A DNA stretch of 49,883 nucleotides, taken from JBBQSF01 sp038214085 (GTDB taxonomy: Bacteria; Bacteroidota; Bacteroidia; Bacteroidales; CG2-30-32-10). The first letter of the stretch is position 1. Each line of letters starts with the position of its first letter. Location of the stretch: the NCBI GenBank assembly GCA_038214085.1, contig JBBQSF010000005.1:1-49883 (forward strand). Reading direction: 5' to 3'. Below the pieces are notes generated by a model. It searched no databases. It was not told the origin of the DNA and saw nothing but the letters and a program-made list of their open reading frames with translations. The position numbers and the translations under genes are program-made. Shown here piece after piece: positions 42,606 to 49,883 of this stretch.

Positions 42606-43952
42606 ATGAAAAAGTTATGTATTAATTTTATGATATGCTTGGTAACAGTGATACCCAGTATAGCTATTGCGCAGAATATGGATTCTGTTTCAACACGCAG
42701 AGATTTGGTGCAAAAAGCATTAGGGAAAAGTTATGAAATAAAAAATGCAAAAAATGAAGTGAAGTGCGACTCTTATGATATGCTAAAGGCTTATCAGACC
42801 TATATTCCAAATCTTAGCCTGAATTCAACGTATACAAGGCTTAATGATGATCTGATGTTTGCGATTCCTCCAATATCAGTTGATTTGCCGATACCAGGTC
42901 TTGTAATTCCCCCGGTTGAGATGGATCCTATTACACTTCAAAAAAAAGAAACACTAAAAGCCGATGCAACAGTTTCGATGGTGCTGTTTACTGGCTTTAA
43001 AGTTCCTTGGGTAATTAAGGCACTCGAGCATAAGAAAAATGCGGATGAAGCTCTGGTGCTCATGAATGAAACTGAAATTATTTATAGTGTGGTGAGCTAC
43101 TATGATATGCTGGCGCTTGTGGACCAGTCGCAGAAAGTAATTGCCGAAAGCAATAACAGACTTGACGAAGAGTATGCTTTTGTAAAAAAAGCCAAAAGTG
43201 TGGGATTGATAAATAGTTACGATGAAAGTAAAATTGAAATTGTGAAACAGGAACTTCTTGCAAAGCAAATTGAATTAAATATTAAACGAAAAATAATAGA
43301 AAGTCTTCTTGGAGACCTTACCGGAATGGATACTTCAAGTTTGAGTAAAATTCATCCTGAATTGCAGAAATGGTTGGAATTATTTAATAACACATCAGTT
43401 GATAAACGACCAGAAGTTCTTGCACTTAAAGAATCAGTAATTGCAAATCAATATAAGACAAAAGCAACATGGTCTAATTACATGCCAACAGTTTATGCAT
43501 TTGGGAAAAAGGAATTAAATAAGGATGATTTGTCTGCACTGGAACCCGAGTGGTATGTCGGTGCAGGGCTTACGTGGAAAATATTTGATGGAATGCAGAA
43601 CTACCGAGAGATTCAGAAATCACAATTACAAACTCAGTCTGCACAAAATACCTACGAAAATGCCGTTTCAAAAATGAATGTTCAGCTTGAAAAAGCAAAT
43701 CTCAACATACAACTTACAAATCAATTGATTGTAGTTGCGGAAATGCGCGTAAAAACATCTGCGAAAGGGCTCACACTTGGTGTAAAGGAATATGAACAGG
43801 GGCTTATAACCATTAGCGAACGCATTGAAGCAGAAACTGATTATCAAACAGCTCAACTCGAATATTTACAAGCTGTTTATGATCAACGCATGGCTTCGCT
43901 CGATTTACTAAAGTCGACGGGTAATTTAACAATAGAAAAAATACAAAACTAA
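42606..43952 (+). CDS. TolC-family outer-membrane efflux protein
   Basis: 448-aa outer-membrane channel of tripartite efflux. The signal peptide is about 1-23 (SIAIAQ). Long coiled-coil heptad regions at about 130-230 and 330-440 form the OEP repeat pair. Typical segments are RPEVLALKESVIANQYKTKA and WKIFDGMQNYREIQKSQLQ. Second gene of the tetR-led operon. The HlyD-like adaptor starts 5 nt downstream. Confidence 0.9.
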   Translation: MKKLCINFMICLVTVIPSIAIAQNMDSVSTRRDLVQKALGKSYEIKNAKNEVKCDSYDMLKAYQTYIPNLSLNSTYTRLNDDLMFAIPPISVDLPIPGLVIPPVEMDPITLQKKETLKADATVSMVLFTGFKVPWVIKALEHKKNADEALVLMNETEIIYSVVSYYDMLALVDQSQKVIAESNNRLDEEYAFVKKAKSVGLINSYDESKIEIVKQELLAKQIELNIKRKIIESLLGDLTGMDTSSLSKIHPELQKWLELFNNTSVDKRPEVLALKESVIANQYKTKATWSNYMPTVYAFGKKELNKDDLSALEPEWYVGAGLTWKIFDGMQNYREIQKSQLQTQSAQNTYENAVSKMNVQLEKANLNIQLTNQLIVVAEMRVKTSAKGLTLGVKEYEQGLITISERIEAETDYQTAQLEYLQAVYDQRMASLDLLKSTGNLTIEKIQN

Positions 43953-43957
43953 ATACA

Positions 43958-44938
43958 ATGAAAACATTAAGAACAATAGCTATAGTTACTATGTGCATTG
44001 GATTTGCATCATGTGGAAACAAGACCGAAAGCTACAATGATAAGTTTGAAGGTAAAGTGAAACGCGAAGTAATTTCAATTGCCCCTAAAATTGCTGGAAG
44101 AATTTCAGTATTGAATGTAAAGGAAGGAGATACAGTAAACTTGGGAGATACCCTTGCTGTTATTGATATTCCGGACATAGAAGCAAAATATGAGCAGACT
44201 CAAGGTGCTGTAATCTCGGCAAATGCCCAATACGAGATGAGTCTTAATGGTGCAACAGTTTATGAACGCCAGCAGATTTTAGAAAAGTACAATGCAGCCA
44301 AAGAGCAATTTATTCTTGCAGAAAAAAGCTTTATCCGAATCAAAAATATGGCAGATGATTCTCTGATATCGCAACAAAAATATGATGAAGTATACGAATT
44401 GTATCAAGCGGCTTCGGCTCAGCTTAAAGCAGTAGAATCTCAGAAAAAAGACATTGAAAATGGTGTACGAAAAGAGAAAATTAAAATGGCCGAAGGCGAC
44501 AAGAAAAAAGCAGAAGGTGCAAATGATGAGGCTAATTCTGCATTGGCTGAAAAATATATCATTGCGCCCTCAAATATGGTGATAGAAACCATTACTCTTC
44601 ACAAAGGCGAACTCGCACTTGCGGGATATACTTTCTTTACCGGATACAATACCGATGATGTCTATTTTCGTTTTACGCTGGGTGAGAAAAGTTTAAGCCA
44701 GTTCACTAAGGGCTTGGTATATAAGGTTTGCATTCCGTATCAGAAGAATAAAACAATTGAAGCTAAACTTGTTTCAGTAAAAGATTTGGGAGGTTATGCA
44801 AAAAAAACGGCCAGCTATCCCACTTATGAGCTGGGAGAGGCAACTTATGAATTAAAGTTTGTGCCTGTAAATAAGGAAGAAACAATTAATCTGTATACCA
44901 ATATGACCATACTTCTTAATAATGAAAGCAAAGAATGA
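43958..44938 (+). CDS. HlyD-family periplasmic adaptor lipoprotein
   Basis: 326-aa membrane fusion protein with lipobox FASC (Cys near residue 21). Barrel-sandwich halves surround IAPKIAGRISVLNVKEGDTVNLGDTLAVID (about 42-72) and IIAPSNMVIETITLHKGELA (about 200-220), with a helical hairpin between. It bridges the permease and TolC. The last codon overlaps the permease ATG by 4 bases (ATGA), so the proteins are made in step. Confidence 0.9.
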   Translation: MKTLRTIAIVTMCIGFASCGNKTESYNDKFEGKVKREVISIAPKIAGRISVLNVKEGDTVNLGDTLAVIDIPDIEAKYEQTQGAVISANAQYEMSLNGATVYERQQILEKYNAAKEQFILAEKSFIRIKNMADDSLISQQKYDEVYELYQAASAQLKAVESQKKDIENGVRKEKIKMAEGDKKKAEGANDEANSALAEKYIIAPSNMVIETITLHKGELALAGYTFFTGYNTDDVYFRFTLGEKSLSQFTKGLVYKVCIPYQKNKTIEAKLVSVKDLGGYAKKTASYPTYELGEATYELKFVPVNKEETINLYTNMTILLNNESKE

Positions 44939-46152
44939 AAACATTTATAAAACTTATTAAAAGAGAGTTTAAACAGTTTGTTAAAAACCCTGTCGCTGTT
45001 ATCGTTTTTTTTGGTGGTCCGCTAATATTTGGGCTTGCGATTGGGTTTGTATACCTAAAGGGTGATATTTCCGAACTGCCTGTGAGCATTATAGATTTGG
45101 ACAAAACGGTAATGAGTGCAAAAATTATAGATGCAATTAACGAAAATCAATATGCTGAAGTTGTAAATGTTTATGCTTCGGAAAAAGATGCCCGTAAAGA
45201 TTTTATGGATGGAAACGTAGAAGCTGTTATTACTATTCCAGCTCGGTTTCAGGCTGATGTGCTGCAAAAAAAATATCCCGAAATTCAGGTAGACCTTAAC
45301 ACGGCGAACATTCTTACTGGAAATTATTTAAGCAAGGCAATTACTTCTTCATTGCAAACAATTAATGCAGGTGTGGAAGTGGAAAGTATAATGAAGAAAG
45401 GAATTCCCAACGCTATTGCTTTATCGCAATTCGAATCGTTTAAAGTAAATTTCGATCGCTACTATAATCCTCTTGCAAATTACCTGCAGTTTCTATGGCC
45501 TGGTATTGTATGCACAATTTTGCAACAGGTTTTGTTGCTGGTAATAGCATTGGTTTTCAGCCGAGAGTTTGAAAAGAAAACCATATACGGTTTATTGCGA
45601 TATAGCCGTTCGCCATTGTTGCTCATGGTATCAAAGCTTATTCCTTATCTGATGATGGGAAGTTTTATGTGGTATGGCATTCTTTATGGTATGTTCCCTT
45701 TTTTCAATGTCCCGATTCATGCTGCTTTTTGGGATTTATTTATTTTCTCTGAATTGTTCATTATCTGCCTGATATTTTTCGGTATCATGGTGAGTGTAAT
45801 ATTTCCCTCACAGTTGATGTCAACCGAAGTTTTGATGATTATTGCCGCACCTAGCTTTATCCTCAGCGGATATACCTGGCCAGTAAATCAGATGCCCGAA
45901 GCAATCAGATGGCTGGCGGAATCAATACCCCTTACGCATTTTGTTGAAGGGTTCAGAAAACTTGCATATATGGAAGCGAATTTATCGGATCTTATTCCCG
46001 AAATAAAGGGACTAGTTATTATATCAATTTTTTCAGCTGGAGTAAGTTGGGTGGTTTTGCGAATGAAAATAACCGCAGTATTGAAACGCAGAAAGCTTGC
46101 CAAAGTGATGTTCCCAGTGCATAAGCTTATAAAAAAGCAAATTCCAAAATAA
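44935..46152 (+). CDS. ABC-2-type permease (YhhJ/ABC2_membrane_3-like)
   Basis: 405 aa. TM1 is about 20-40; a large extracytoplasmic domain (about 45-175) is followed by five TM helices (about 190-375). The GYTWPVNQMPEAIRWLAESIPLTHFVEGFR stretch (given in part as MPEAIRWLAESIPLTHF) is the ABC-2 signature. No ATP-binding subunit or second permease gene lies beside it, so either the ATPase is encoded elsewhere or the gene set is incomplete. The last coding region before a 630-bp gap. Confidence 0.9.
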   Translation: MKTFIKLIKREFKQFVKNPVAVIVFFGGPLIFGLAIGFVYLKGDISELPVSIIDLDKTVMSAKIIDAINENQYAEVVNVYASEKDARKDFMDGNVEAVITIPARFQADVLQKKYPEIQVDLNTANILTGNYLSKAITSSLQTINAGVEVESIMKKGIPNAIALSQFESFKVNFDRYYNPLANYLQFLWPGIVCTILQQVLLLVIALVFSREFEKKTIYGLLRYSRSPLLLMVSKLIPYLMMGSFMWYGILYGMFPFFNVPIHAAFWDLFIFSELFIICLIFFGIMVSVIFPSQLMSTEVLMIIAAPSFILSGYTWPVNQMPEAIRWLAESIPLTHFVEGFRKLAYMEANLSDLIPEIKGLVIISIFSAGVSWVVLRMKITAVLKRRKLAKVMFPVHKLIKKQIPK

Positions 46153-46684
46153 AGCATTATGCTTGAGCCGCTGAATGTGATGTAAAATCGACGTTAATAG
46201 ATATTTCGCAAATTGAAAGGGCAAACATTCTTGCGCCTCTGAGAACGAAATTGTGGGCATTGTATCACCAACTCATGGGTTTAATTTTCTACCCATTACC
46301 ATGTATTTTATTTTCCGTTTTTCAAAAACAAAATTTAAGAATAAAGTCATTTTTGTTAATGCACTGTCCAGTATGAAGCTGAGCATATAATTTATGCCTT
46401 GATTTTATGAAATAAAAAGATAAGATCAATGATTGTTTGTGCCGTTGTTCTGTTTCTTGTGAAATTATCTTTTTAGTGCGGATATTGGTATTCAAGTATA
46501 GCTTTTTGTAAAATAATATTTAAATAACAAAAAAATACCTATATTAAATGTATAATATAAATTGTATAAATAAATAGCTTAACAATCAATATATATCTAT
46601 TAAAAAATATTTCTGTTTTCTGCGCTTCGCCTTAAAAAGCATAAAAATTTTAGAAAATTTAACAAAACATTTCTTGTAAATAAT
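46153..46684. other. Gene-free AT-rich stretch between the efflux operon and the rubrerythrin gene
   Basis: No coding frame of more than about 15 codons with a plausible start. Only AT-rich sequence with short poly-A/T tracts. No convincing terminator hairpin was seen after the permease stop. Confidence 0.6.
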
Positions 46685-46715
46685 TTGCAAAGAAATAAAT
46701 TCATTTATATCTTTG
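46685..46715 (+). promoter_or_regulatory. Promoter of the rubrerythrin lipoprotein gene
   Basis: TTG at 46685-46687 (-33) and TATCTTTG at 46708-46715 (-7) are separated by 20 nt, which is the best-formed Bacteroidota promoter in the window. The leader to ATG 46783 would be about 60 nt. Confidence 0.75.
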
Positions 46716-46782
46716 TTTGGAATTATTCTAAATAACATCAAAAAATGAGGCCTTGTTTGTTTAGAATTTTAAAAACACAGAG

Positions 46783-47505
46783 ATGAAAACACATAATTTA
46801 AAAAAAGCTTTTACGTATTTGTTAGCTTTTGTTCTGCTTTCGGGCTGCTCATATAAAAAAATAGATAAGGAAACCATCGCAAATCTTAAGGCATCATTGA
46901 ATGCCGAATACATATCAAATGCAAAATACAATGCATATTCTAAGAAAGCTGAAAAAGAAGGGTATTTTCAAATAGCAAAACTTTTTAAAGCATTGGCAAT
47001 AGCTGAAAGCGTGCATACCGGAAAATTTGAAAAAGTTCTTTCTGCCGCTGGCGTAAAGTTTGAAAAAACTGATCCGGTATTTCCAATGGATGCAACTGAA
47101 AAAAACCTTCAATATTCAATAAAAGATGAGATTCAAGACATGGATGTTATTTACCCAAACTATATGCTACAAGCAGAAAACTCTGTAATCAAAAGCGCTT
47201 ATCTGACTTTTTCAGAAGTATGTGAGGCTGAAAAATCGCATAAAAGTTTATTGGCGCTTATCTATGATGTATTGATGACTGGTGTGGTTACCCTAAAAAA
47301 CCAAGCCGTTCAGAGTAAACCGTTAAAAGCGAATCTCACAAAGATTGAAGAATTGTTTTCAAAAACGGATTATTATATCTGTCCTGAAGATGGTAGAGTT
47401 TTTGACAAATCAAGTTATGCACAAGGTTGCAATTCGTGCAATACCTCAAAAGATAAACTCATTGTTGTGAGTGAAAATTCTGACTCGGTGAAGGTATCTA
47501 AATAA
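46783..47505 (+). CDS. Rubrerythrin-like lipoprotein with modified rubredoxin domain
   Basis: 240-aa exported member of the rubrerythrin family (non-heme di-iron peroxidase). Residues 1-22 form a lipoprotein signal with lipobox LSGC (C22), unusual because rubrerythrins are normally cytosolic. The four-helix bundle carries the di-iron ligand pattern: E42, E75 with H78 (ExxH), E132, and E150 with H153 (ExxH). The C-terminal rubredoxin-like part has C200-P-E-D203 and C216-N-S-C219: the second Cys of the first knuckle is Asp, so a normal Cys4 iron site cannot form. It lies upstream of nrfHA and has its own promoter. Proposed role: peroxide or nitrosative-stress defence in the envelope, possibly with a different electron donor. 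Confidence 0.85.
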   Translation: MKTHNLKKAFTYLLAFVLLSGCSYKKIDKETIANLKASLNAEYISNAKYNAYSKKAEKEGYFQIAKLFKALAIAESVHTGKFEKVLSAAGVKFEKTDPVFPMDATEKNLQYSIKDEIQDMDVIYPNYMLQAENSVIKSAYLTFSEVCEAEKSHKSLLALIYDVLMTGVVTLKNQAVQSKPLKANLTKIEELFSKTDYYICPEDGRVFDKSSYAQGCNSCNTSKDKLIVVSENSDSVKVSK

Positions 47506-47552
47506 TTTTTTTAAATGCATTACTTAAAACTATTCTAAATCTCTTCCCTTTT

Positions 47553-47583
47553 TTGATTGTGTCAAAAATTAATAAGATATTTG
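47553..47583 (+). promoter_or_regulatory. Candidate promoter of nrfHA
   Basis: TTG at 47553-47555 and GATATTTG at 47576-47583 (one mismatch to TAnnTTTG) are 20 nt apart, about 30 nt before the nrfH start. Confidence 0.45.
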
Positions 47584-47613
47584 GTAAATTATTACTTTAA
47601 ATATTGATATTAA

Positions 47614-48234
47614 TTGCGATTGATTAAAAGGATTTTCTTATTTTTCTTTCCTCCAGACAAGTGGCACCTTCCGGTAATAGTGCTGTCTGCAATATTTACT
47701 GGACTTTTTCTTTTTATCTTTTATATTTCCAATGCAACATCATATCTTTCGGATAAACCAGAAACCTGTATCAACTGCCATGTAATGTACCCGCAGTATG
47801 CCTCGTGGCAGCACAGCAGTCATTTTAGAGTGGCAACTTGTAATGATTGCCATGTGCCACATGATAACCCTTTCCGCAAATATTTTTTTAAAGGCAGTGA
47901 TGGATTGCGTCATTCAATTTGGTTTACCATGCGTTGGGAACCTCAGGTAATTCACATCAAGGATGCAGGAATAAATGTGGTACAGGAAAATTGCATACGT
48001 TGCCATAGCGATTTGGTGGATATGGTTAGTTTGTGCGAAGTTACTGGCGACAATTCAAAAGAAGGTAAGGGCAAACTTTGCTGGGATTGCCACAGAGATA
48101 CACCCCACGGAACAGTCGGAAGTCTTTCATCAGCGCCAAATGCATTGGTTCCAATACTCGATTCACCTGTTCCCGAATGGATCATTAAAGAGAATGCTCG
48201 TTCTCAAAAGAACGCAATAGAATTTAAGAAATAA
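47614..48234 (+). CDS. nrfH: Cytochrome c nitrite reductase small subunit
   Basis: Tetraheme membrane quinol dehydrogenase (NapC/NirT family) that hands electrons from menaquinol to NrfA. One TM helix at about 20-40, then four heme motifs: CINCH 52-56, CNDCH 76-80, CIRCH 127-131 and CWDCH 156-160. M58 follows heme 1, as in Desulfovibrio NrfH. 206 aa. The start is TTG 47614; the next in-frame ATGs would remove the TM. 16 nt before nrfA. Confidence 0.94.
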   Translation: MRLIKRIFLFFFPPDKWHLPVIVLSAIFTGLFLFIFYISNATSYLSDKPETCINCHVMYPQYASWQHSSHFRVATCNDCHVPHDNPFRKYFFKGSDGLRHSIWFTMRWEPQVIHIKDAGINVVQENCIRCHSDLVDMVSLCEVTGDNSKEGKGKLCWDCHRDTPHGTVGSLSSAPNALVPILDSPVPEWIIKENARSQKNAIEFKK

Positions 48235-48250
48235 TTAAATCAGAAATAAC

Positions 48251-49726
48251 ATGAAATCAATTCGTGAAATTACATCGAAAAAGCCCTGGCTAAATTGGGT
48301 TATTTTTTTAGTAACCATTGTAATAGTGTTTTTTATTGGCTTGTTGGCATCCTCAATAATTGAGCGCAGAAGCGAATCGCAATTGTATTTTCAAAAAGTG
48401 AAACCCATTGCGGATTGGGAACCTAAAAATGAAGTATGGGGCGAAAATTATCCGCGCGAGTACGAATCATATATCAGTACGCTTGATACTACGTTTAAAA
48501 GCAAATATGGAGGTTCGGCTACAACGGATTATTTGAAAGAAAATCCTGAACTTGGGATTGTTTGGGCCGGATATGCTTTTGCAAAAGACTACAAGCAGGG
48601 CAGAGGTCATTACCATGCTATTGAAGATATTAGAAATACCTTAAGAACAGTTCAGGACCAACCCGGAACTTGTTGGAGCTGTAAGAGTACTGATGTTCCA
48701 AGAGTAATTAATAAAATTGGAGCAGCAGAATTTTACCACAGCAAATGGATTGATATGGGACCTGAAATCGTTAATCCTATTGGCTGTCAGGATTGTCACG
48801 ATCCAAAAACAATGAACTTGCGTATCACACGTCCTGCACTGGTTGAAGCATATACTGCAATGGGCAAGGACATAAACAAAGCTACACATCAGGAAATGCG
48901 CTCGCTGGTATGTGCGCAATGCCATGTGGAATATTACTTTAAAGGCGATGGCAAATATCTTACTTTTCCTTGGGACAAAGGATTTTCAGTAGATTCAATG
49001 GAAGCATATTACGATAAATCAGAGCATATCGATTGGGTGAATAGCCTCAGCAAAACTCCTATGTTAAAGGCGCAGCACCCCGACTATGAAATGTATATGA
49101 GCGGAGTTCATGCCGATAGAAATGTGGCTTGCGCTGATTGCCATATGCCTTACAAAAGAGAAGGCGGAATAAAATATACTGATCATAAAATACAGAGTCC
49201 GCTTAATAATATTTCTGGATCCTGCGCTGTGTGTCATCGGGAGAGCGAAGAAAAATTGCTTGCAAATGTTTATGCACGGCAAGATAAAGTGCATCAGATT
49301 TTAAAAATGGCGCAGGAAAATCTAGCGCTTACTCATTTGGAAGCCAAGCTAGCATGGGAAAATGGAGCTACCGAAAAAGAAATGAAGCCCATTCAGACTT
49401 TGATTCGTCATTCGCAATGGCGCTGGGATTGGGTTGCCGCAGCAAACAGTATGGGATTTCATTCTCCTGCAGAAGCATTGCGGGTTTTGGCTACTTCGCT
49501 AGATAAATCAATGCAGGCACGACTCATGTTGACAAATTTCCTTTCGGCAAAAGGTGTGAAATTTCCATTCGAAATGCCTGATATCTCTACCATTAAAAAA
49601 GTATGGAAATATATTGGTGTTGATATAGACAAACTCAATAAAGAGAAAGCCGAATTTAAAAAGAATGTTTTGCCAAAGTGGGTAAAGGATACCGTGAGTT
49701 CTAAATCGGTGAATTATAAAAAGTAA
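48251..49726 (+). CDS. nrfA: Ammonia-forming cytochrome c nitrite reductase
   Basis: Pentaheme enzyme reducing nitrite to ammonium with six electrons in the periplasm. An N-terminal anchor or uncleaved signal lies at about 15-35. Heme 1 has the diagnostic active-site CWSCK (141-145); hemes 2-5 are CQDCH 179-183, CAQCH 221-225, CADCH 294-298 and CAVCH 325-329. Y228 and H287 match the catalytic Tyr and His region. At 491 aa it is full length. Forms the NrfHA operon and indicates nitrite ammonification or nitrite detoxification. Confidence 0.96.
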   Translation: MKSIREITSKKPWLNWVIFLVTIVIVFFIGLLASSIIERRSESQLYFQKVKPIADWEPKNEVWGENYPREYESYISTLDTTFKSKYGGSATTDYLKENPELGIVWAGYAFAKDYKQGRGHYHAIEDIRNTLRTVQDQPGTCWSCKSTDVPRVINKIGAAEFYHSKWIDMGPEIVNPIGCQDCHDPKTMNLRITRPALVEAYTAMGKDINKATHQEMRSLVCAQCHVEYYFKGDGKYLTFPWDKGFSVDSMEAYYDKSEHIDWVNSLSKTPMLKAQHPDYEMYMSGVHADRNVACADCHMPYKREGGIKYTDHKIQSPLNNISGSCAVCHRESEEKLLANVYARQDKVHQILKMAQENLALTHLEAKLAWENGATEKEMKPIQTLIRHSQWRWDWVAAANSMGFHSPAEALRVLATSLDKSMQARLMLTNFLSAKGVKFPFEMPDISTIKKVWKYIGVDIDKLNKEKAEFKKNVLPKWVKDTVSSKSVNYKK

Positions 49727-49797
49727 AAATTACGGTGCAACACTAAGAATCTGTTTAAATTTCATATAAAATTTTTATTATGCCCCGTCAATTCGAG

Positions 49798-49883
49798 TTT
49801 TTCTATCGTCGCTTCTCGATACCCGCATACATTTTTGTAATTGATTATTTTTTGGGAGCGGACTCGAAGTGACGATAGAAAAA
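49798..49883. repeat. Long inverted repeat at the window end
   Basis: Arms 49798-49815 and 49866-49883 are complementary over 18 bases with one mismatch (CTATCGTCGCTTC against GAAGTGACGATAG). The left arm is preceded by CGTCAATTCGAG. The pattern resembles dispersed GTCA-TTCGAG repeats of Bacteroidota (from memory). The right arm reaches the last base, so the element may be cut off. Confidence 0.65.

Noticed and set aside
46159..46488. Tiny open frames (up to about 15 codons) in the gap after the ABC permease
   Set aside because: Too short, no ribosome binding site, and no conserved features visible.
47554..47568. TTGATTGTGTCAA as an FNR/CRP-type box before nrfH
   Set aside because: The half-sites TTGA and TCAA are spaced by 5 rather than 6 bases, and the region is AT-rich, so chance is likely; kept only as a note.

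Overview
The window is about 50 kb of AT-rich chromosome from a member of the Bacteroidota. The grounds are a Por/type IX secretion sorting domain on the 13446 product, many promoter-like TAnnTTTG boxes (the Bacteroidota -7 element) upstream of genes, a proline-tRNA ligase of the archaeal/eukaryotic type, Bacteroidota-typical families (head-GIN/DUF2807 lipoprotein, DUF4369-thioredoxin lipoprotein, FadL-like barrel) and LpxK, which implies lipid A and an outer membrane. No species is assigned. Most genes are housekeeping genes in short, tightly packed operons. No rRNA, tRNA, transposase, integrase or CRISPR array was seen.

Layout. 1-9.4 kb: DEAD-box helicase with tandem-repeat tail, RluA-type pseudouridine synthase, TypA (convergent, shared terminator), a TrkA-N potassium channel, an NSS-family transporter overlapped by a 54-codon membrane protein, and a ComEA-like HhH protein. 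9.4-12.2 kb: subtilase plus small beta-barrel operon, and an FMN-binding split-barrel protein. 12.2-16.2 kb: the accessory region. A tyrosine-rich secreted protein gene appears cut in two by about 2.5 kb that carries one cargo gene, a tandem DUF3494 (ice-binding-like) protein with a type IX sorting signal. On each side of the cargo, in the same orientation, lies a long imperfect hairpin. The two hairpins share a mismatched core and a loop motif but have different, compensating stem sequences. 16.2-20.9 kb: DUF62 SAM hydrolase, PhoH, PurC, then a DegT-type aminotransferase and a PglC-like sugar-phosphate transferase. 20.9-29.9 kb: TPR/PD40 protein, MazG, PagL-like lipid A deacylase plus GIN lipoprotein, ProS, a Tyr/Gly-rich lipoprotein and a FadL-like barrel. 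29.9-41.8 kb: TPR protein, zinc-ribbon protein plus Nif3, LpxK plus purine nucleoside phosphorylase, CorA, TlpA-like lipoprotein, SirB1-like protein plus uridine phosphorylase-like enzyme, universal stress protein, CinA. 41.9-46.2 kb: TetR, TolC, HlyD and ABC-2 permease efflux operon with a 19-bp repeat in front of both tetR and tolC. 46.7-49.7 kb: lipoprotein rubrerythrin with a modified rubredoxin site, then NrfH-NrfA, the ammonia-forming nitrite reductase. The window ends inside a long inverted repeat.

The most interesting signal is the apparent cassette-like insertion at about 13.26-15.80 kb. The inserted unit has no recombinase of its own, and the flanking hairpins look conserved by structure rather than by sequence. 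That is reminiscent of recombination sites that work as folded single strands, such as integron attC, although no attC consensus is present. Second-tier points are the rubrerythrin with a CxxD knuckle, the NSS transporter small-subunit candidate, the duplicated operator-like repeat of the efflux operon, and the inverted repeat at the window end.
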